A stretch of 33,509 nt of DNA from a virus: the IMG/VR virus record IMGVR_UViG_3300025759_015067, positions 1 through 33,509 of that record; one strand, written 5' to 3'. The notes beneath the pieces were generated by a model, which had not been told where the DNA came from, searched no databases, and saw only the letters and a program-made list of their open reading frames with translations. Both the position numbers and the translations under genes were made by a program. Below, in pieces: positions 30,640 to 33,509 of this stretch. The stretch's first letter is position 1. The number at the start of each line of letters is the position of its first letter.

Positions 30640-31055
30640 TTCTTTCTTCTCCTTAAGCAAGTTTGCAAATGCTCGTCATCGGGTCTCCACCCCTCGTTCC
30701 ATCGCCCTGTTCTATCTTCAACAAAGTCAATGTAACATTTATAACAGCATTCAAACCTATTCATATATAGGTCGTCCTTCTGTGAAAATGAATATGTTTT
30801 ACAGACTGGGCAAGTTCTGTCTGCCGCTTTGTCTTTGACTGGCTTTCTTATCTGTACAGATCCATCTTCTATAGTAGTATATTTTTTATTTCTTGTTCCC
30901 TTGAGAGCAGAGCGTTCTTTTAGCTGCTTGAGGTAATCTTTCTCTTTGTCTTCTTCCCATTCATTGCGGAAGTCCTGCACTGTATTCTTGCCGTACTTTT
31001 CGGCGATTGCACGCTCTACCGCAGCAAGGTAGTTTGGATCTTTCTTGCTTTTCAT
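30624..31055 (-). CDS. Zinc-ribbon protein of unknown function
   Basis: The 143-residue protein has a highly charged helical N-terminal half (rich in Lys/Glu/Arg) and a C-terminal zinc-ribbon-like part: CPVC at about 82-85, then CCYKC near 103-107. The aromatic/acidic stretch YIDFVEDRTGRWNEGWRPDDEHL follows. The four spaced cysteines are likely to hold one zinc ion. I cannot name its partner. It overlaps the upstream secreted-protein gene by ATGA and the downstream gene by 16 bases, joining the tubulin-like operon to the packaging genes. DNA- or RNA-binding regulation is possible. Confidence 0.68.
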   Translation of the reverse strand: MKSKKDPNYLAAVERAIAEKYGKNTVQDFRNEWEEDKEKDYLKQLKERSALKGTRNKKYTTIEDGSVQIRKPVKDKAADRTCPVCKTYSFSQKDDLYMNRFECCYKCYIDFVEDRTGRWNEGWRPDDEHLQTCLRRRKKWQQS

Positions 31056-31435
31056 TGTGATGGTTGTACCGCCTTAACAATTGCTATAGAAGTCCCTACT
31101 CCAATAACAAGACCAGATAAAAGACCCAAAGCACCCTTGTTCCTTCTGAACCAAGTGTTGTCTTTATGGATTGTTTCCTGAAGACTTTTGATGGATAGTT
31201 TGTACTGCTCTTGGAGTTGAGTGCAAACCTTTTTATCCACATCGCACTCTGCAACTTTTGCATTGGTGTCGATCTTGTCTTGTAGGAGTTTGCGGAAGTC
31301 TTCTTCGCTTAATAGAATGCCGACATAGGTGTCGCTGCCTTCCTCAACTGCTGCTGGGCGAGGTTTGAACTCAGTGACCTCGCCAGCAGTAGCATTGAGG
31401 GAAAACAATAATAATGTTATAACCAGTAATCTCAT
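31052..31435 (-). CDS. Secreted protein with C-terminal membrane anchor (spanin-like topology)
   Basis: The 127-residue protein begins with a signal peptide (MRLLVITLLLFSLNATA, likely cut after Ala17; no lipobox Cys). A soluble part follows with two cysteines (64 and 71) that could form a disulfide, and a helical stretch VCTQLQEQYKLSIKSLQETIH. A membrane segment is at about 101-122 (GALGLLSGLVIGVGTSIAIV), and a short tail ends the protein. That gives a periplasmic protein tethered to the inner membrane. The topology resembles unimolecular spanins in part, but those carry a lipoprotein signal. The start codon follows the stop of the tubulin-like GTPase after one base, so they are co-translated; it may equally be a partner of that GTPase. 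Confidence 0.62.
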   Translation of the reverse strand: MRLLVITLLLFSLNATAGEVTEFKPRPAAVEEGSDTYVGILLSEEDFRKLLQDKIDTNAKVAECDVDKKVCTQLQEQYKLSIKSLQETIHKDNTWFRRNKGALGLLSGLVIGVGTSIAIVKAVQPSQ

Positions 31436-31436
31436 T

Positions 31437-32573
31437 TTACTTCTTTAGGAATTTCTTTAGTCCTTCGATGCGCTTGGCAGGACGCTTAAGCCCACTGACC
31501 AAAGTGTAAGTTACGAGCTTATCTTTCTTGTCGTCCTCGTAGATACCACGGTGAACCATAGCACCACCAGTCAAGGCAGCCAAAGTATCAAAGCCAAACT
31601 CAATGTTGTCCATCAAGCCGACAGTCTCTTCAAAGATTTCTTCGCTACCAACAACAATACAAGCAGCACCTGTAGCAGTTGTTAGGTCGAAACCTTCAGC
31701 GAGAAGTGTCTTCTCTAGGTTCTTCTTAAGAGCACTTGAGACAGCAGTTTCATTCTCAAGGTTCTTGACGCTGGTTACACCCATAATCATACAGCCGGGC
31801 TGCTTCATAATACTGTCGTAGTCTGTAGCATCAAAGGTTGTGTATTCTGAGTCTTGGTTTGCTAGAACGTTAAAGACGTGGAACAAGCCAGCGACTGTGT
31901 TGTTGATTGTGGTCCAGAACTTCTTGACTGTAAGTTTTGGATATAGTTTTTTGATCTTCTCGTTGTCCACCATAATGAGTGGAGCGATCTTTCCTTTTTC
32001 TGCGAGCCCGCAAAGTTGGGTAATGCGAGTGTGAGCGTTCTTGGCTACGGTTGGGGAAGCAGACTCGCCAGCAGTTGGAAGGGAAGCAATAACACCAACA
32101 CGCTCATCAACGTTCTCAACGCCGATGTAGGTGAAGTACTTCTTGGCTACCTTGATGAGGGTATTGACTGTGCCGCCACCTGAACCGCCAGATACACCGA
32201 GGCAGATCAAAATGCGATCAACGTTGCTGCCGAATACTTCACGGAACTTGTTGAACACTTCTTGCTCTTTGCGCTCGATGGCTGCTTCGGCTTTGGCTTG
32301 ATCTTTACCAGCACCCTGCTCGCCGTGCTCGTCAACCAAGAACTTTTGGTTCTCTGGAATGTCTAGACCGTTAAGGTCAGAGCGGGCTGTATTCACAGCA
32401 ACGGTTTTTGTGTAGCCCATATCGTAAAAGGCTTTAGCCATACGACCACCGCCTTGACCTGCGCCAACAATAGCATAAGTTAGGGCACCACCCGACTTAT
32501 CTTCAACCGTTTCCTGTTCCTCGTTGAGGTCTGGATCGTAATCTTCAATGTCTAGTGTAGGGATATCTACCAT
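31437..32573 (-). CDS. FtsZ/tubulin-like GTPase
   Basis: The 378-residue protein is a tubulin-superfamily GTPase. After an acidic 30-residue extension comes VGAGQGGGR (36-44, FtsZ T1), then TVAVNTARSDLNGL (57-70), matching the FtsZ NTDxxxL strand. The G-box LGVSGGSGGGTV is at 125-136 (compare GGGTGSG). The catalytic T7 loop TFDATDYDSIM (247-257) keeps both Asp of NxDxxD, and IMGVTSV follows, as in the FtsZ strand S7. The end is basic (KRIEGLKKFLKK). Such proteins polymerise with GTP; phage relatives (PhuZ, TubZ) move or centre DNA and capsids. AAGGAG lies ahead of the ATG at 32573. It sits between two membrane-protein genes, which could be its anchors. Confidence 0.85.
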   Translation of the reverse strand: MVDIPTLDIEDYDPDLNEEQETVEDKSGGALTYAIVGAGQGGGRMAKAFYDMGYTKTVAVNTARSDLNGLDIPENQKFLVDEHGEQGAGKDQAKAEAAIERKEQEVFNKFREVFGSNVDRILICLGVSGGSGGGTVNTLIKVAKKYFTYIGVENVDERVGVIASLPTAGESASPTVAKNAHTRITQLCGLAEKGKIAPLIMVDNEKIKKLYPKLTVKKFWTTINNTVAGLFHVFNVLANQDSEYTTFDATDYDSIMKQPGCMIMGVTSVKNLENETAVSSALKKNLEKTLLAEGFDLTTATGAACIVVGSEEIFEETVGLMDNIEFGFDTLAALTGGAMVHRGIYEDDKKDKLVTYTLVSGLKRPAKRIEGLKKFLKK

Positions 32574-32586
32574 TTTACTAGTCTCC

Positions 32587-32901
32587 TTATAAATCTAGTT
32601 CTTCGTGTAATCTTATTAGAGCTTTCAATCTTTCTTCACGGTCTTGTATTTCTTTTGTTTCCTCAAGTTTTTGATCGTAAATCTTTTTGATTGCTCCGAT
32701 TTTGTCCTTTTCAAGTTTAGCACGGATTTGATTTTCTTTTATAGCAGTGTTGATTTTTGCTTGCACACCCTCAAGATACTGGGTCTTGTTCTTTGTTGGG
32801 CGAACAATGTTATAAACAAACCAGGCTAGTCCGAGAACCATAACAACCAAGAAAGCCAGTGACCAAGCACTGCTTTTTACTTTGTACCAAAGTGCTTTCA
32901 C
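32587..32901 (-). CDS. Single-pass membrane protein with coiled coil (ZipA- or i-spanin-like topology)
   Basis: The 104-residue protein has one N-terminal membrane helix (about residues 12-33, AWSLAFLVVMVLGLAWFVY) followed by a charged coiled coil from about 45 to 102. This shape fits an inner-membrane spanin (Rz-type) or a membrane anchor such as ZipA or a bitopic filament adaptor. The start is GTG at 32901, overlapping the holin-like stop (GTGA). The tubulin-like GTPase follows 13 bases later. No sequence motif decides between lysis and cytoskeletal roles; the holin-like neighbour favours lysis and the GTPase neighbour the alternative. Confidence 0.6.
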   Translation of the reverse strand: MKALWYKVKSSAWSLAFLVVMVLGLAWFVYNIVRPTKNKTQYLEGVQAKINTAIKENQIRAKLEKDKIGAIKKIYDQKLEETKEIQDREERLKALIRLHEELDL

Positions 32902-33089
32902 TTACCGTGTCTCCAAGTTGCAGCGATATCAGCAGCCCCTTGTAATCCGATATAAGCTAGTGATACAGCAACCCAGTCGCTACTAGTCAAAGAACCAGAT
33001 GCTAAAAAACCTGTGGCTGTGCCCCAAACAATAAGTTTGCGAGATGCCCATTTACCTAATGCTTTGTCGATTCTTTCTTGCATTGTCAT
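32898..33089 (-). CDS. Holin-like small membrane protein
   Basis: The 63-residue protein has a polar N-terminus (MTMQERIDKALGKWASRK), a hydrophobic segment around 19-34 (LIVWGTATGFLASG), a short loop and a second one around 38-55 (DWVAVSLAYIGLQGAADI), then a basic end (TWRHGK). This is the layout of class II holins and other small phage membrane proteins. I chose the ATG at 33089 because GGAGG lies 4 bases ahead; a second ATG two codons later has 10 bases of spacing. A longer frame upstream is rejected. It overlaps the coiled-coil membrane gene by GTGA. No endolysin gene is seen in the window. Confidence 0.6.
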   Translation of the reverse strand: MTMQERIDKALGKWASRKLIVWGTATGFLASGSLTSSDWVAVSLAYIGLQGAADIAATWRHGK

Positions 33090-33111
33090 TGGACCTCCTA
33101 AGATGTTATAA

Positions 33112-33315
33112 TTAGTTCTTCTGTTTCCTTTTAGCTCGTTTGTGCAACTGTATGTCTTCGCCACGGACTCTGTATGATTCTCCGCCAAACAATACCGTAC
33201 CCATCTTAGTCCAAGTACTGTACTCAAGCAATAGACCAACTTGCCAGTCAGTGTAACGCTTTGGCTTGATATGCCAAGTGCACTGCCTAAACCTTACAAG
33301 ATCCCCTGCTCTCAC
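33112..33315 (-). CDS. Small beta-rich protein, relative of its upstream neighbour
   Basis: The 67-residue protein begins MRAGDLVRFR and has WQVGLLLEYS, MGTVLFGGESYRVRGEDIQL and a strongly basic tail (KRAKRKQKN). The GDLV...GLL-EY...V.....DI pattern also occurs in the next gene upstream, suggesting a duplicated SH3/KOW-like barrel. The start is GTG at 33315, overlapping the neighbour's stop (GTGA), so the two are translationally coupled. The function is unknown. Confidence 0.6.
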   Translation of the reverse strand: MRAGDLVRFRQCTWHIKPKRYTDWQVGLLLEYSTWTKMGTVLFGGESYRVRGEDIQLHKRAKRKQKN

Positions 33316-33509
33316 GCCCTAGAGACCACCACTAAATCTCTTTCGTGAACTTCATACATTGCAGCAAGGCCGTGAGTCAAGTCCCAATCTGTTGTAGTCC
33401 AACTAACATTCCAATAACCTGGAGTTGGATACTCCCCTATAACAAGCCCATATGGACCTGACCCTGATTTTAAGAAGATATTGCTTTGTACTAAATCGCC
33501 TACTTTCAT
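33312..33509 (-). CDS. Small beta-rich protein at the window edge
   Basis: The 65-residue frame starts exactly at the right end with ATG, and the MKVGDLVQ opening looks like a genuine start, but the ribosome binding site lies outside the window. Its GDLV, GLVIGEY and VHERDLVVVS segments parallel the next gene. This suggests a small SH3/KOW-like barrel of unknown function, common in phage accessory regions. Confidence 0.6.
   Translation of the reverse strand: MKVGDLVQSNIFLKSGSGPYGLVIGEYPTPGYWNVSWTTTDWDLTHGLAAMYEVHERDLVVVSRA

Noticed and set aside
30640-30660. TTG start for the protein before the large terminase
   Set aside because: The extra codons are the AAGGAG ribosome binding site of the ATG at 30639.
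33090-33239. Longer N-terminus for the holin-like gene
   Set aside because: The extra 50 residues overlap the upstream coding frame and the GGAGG site lies directly before the internal ATG at 33089.
1-33509. tRNA genes, CRISPR arrays, transposons and integrase/attachment sites
   Set aside because: Nearly all bases are occupied by minus-strand coding genes; the remaining gaps are under about 120 bases, and none shows a tRNA cloverleaf, repeat array or transposase.

Overview
The window is a 33.5 kb piece of a tailed-phage genome with a contractile tail. Its virion genes are recognisably, but distantly, T4-like. Every gene I can support lies on the minus strand, so transcription runs from high to low coordinates. 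Genes are packed tightly, with many stop/start overlaps of the TAATG, ATGA or GTGA type and clear AAGGAG-type ribosome binding sites. I see no tRNA, rRNA, CRISPR array or insertion sequence. The host cannot be named from this sequence. The best comparison is with the divergent 'far-T4' myoviruses.

Layout in transcription order. (1) 33509-30624: small accessory genes. These are two small barrel-like proteins, a holin-like membrane protein, a coiled-coil membrane protein, a full-length FtsZ/tubulin-like GTPase, a secreted membrane-anchored protein and a zinc-ribbon protein. (2) 30639-19558: packaging and head genes. These are an unidentified gene in the small-terminase position, large terminase, portal, two core-like proteins, a membrane protein, prohead protease, a small helical protein, a ribosomal protein bS21 homologue, two surface or fibre proteins, scaffold and major capsid protein, followed by a strong terminator. 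(3) 19438-13029: neck (gp13/14/15-like), a very large tail sheath, and tail tube. (4) 12981-4117: a gp26-like protein joined out of frame to a downstream reading frame at a run of seven T, then a small protein, tape measure, tube initiator, gp53-like wedge, a hub-like protein and a large unidentified virion protein. (5) 4172-1: replication and recombination. These are a short family A DNA polymerase without a proofreading domain, a second and degenerate tubulin-like protein, an unknown protein, a gp32-like single-strand binding protein and a RecA/UvsX recombinase cut by the window edge.

The most notable feature is the presence of two tubulin-superfamily proteins. One (31437-32573) keeps the GTP-binding and catalytic-loop signatures and sits between two predicted membrane proteins. 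The other (2099-2959) keeps the overall FtsZ order but has a damaged nucleotide loop and T7 loop, and its start overlaps the end of the DNA polymerase gene. They could form an active/inactive pair of a phage cytoskeleton that positions replication or capsids, or that interferes with host division. Other points of interest are a +1 (or -2) frameshift candidate exactly between tail tube and tape measure, a bS21 gene coupled into the late head operon, a polymerase-only PolA, and a motif (ACTATTTATW on the coding strand) repeated ahead of scaffold/capsid, neck and sheath genes.
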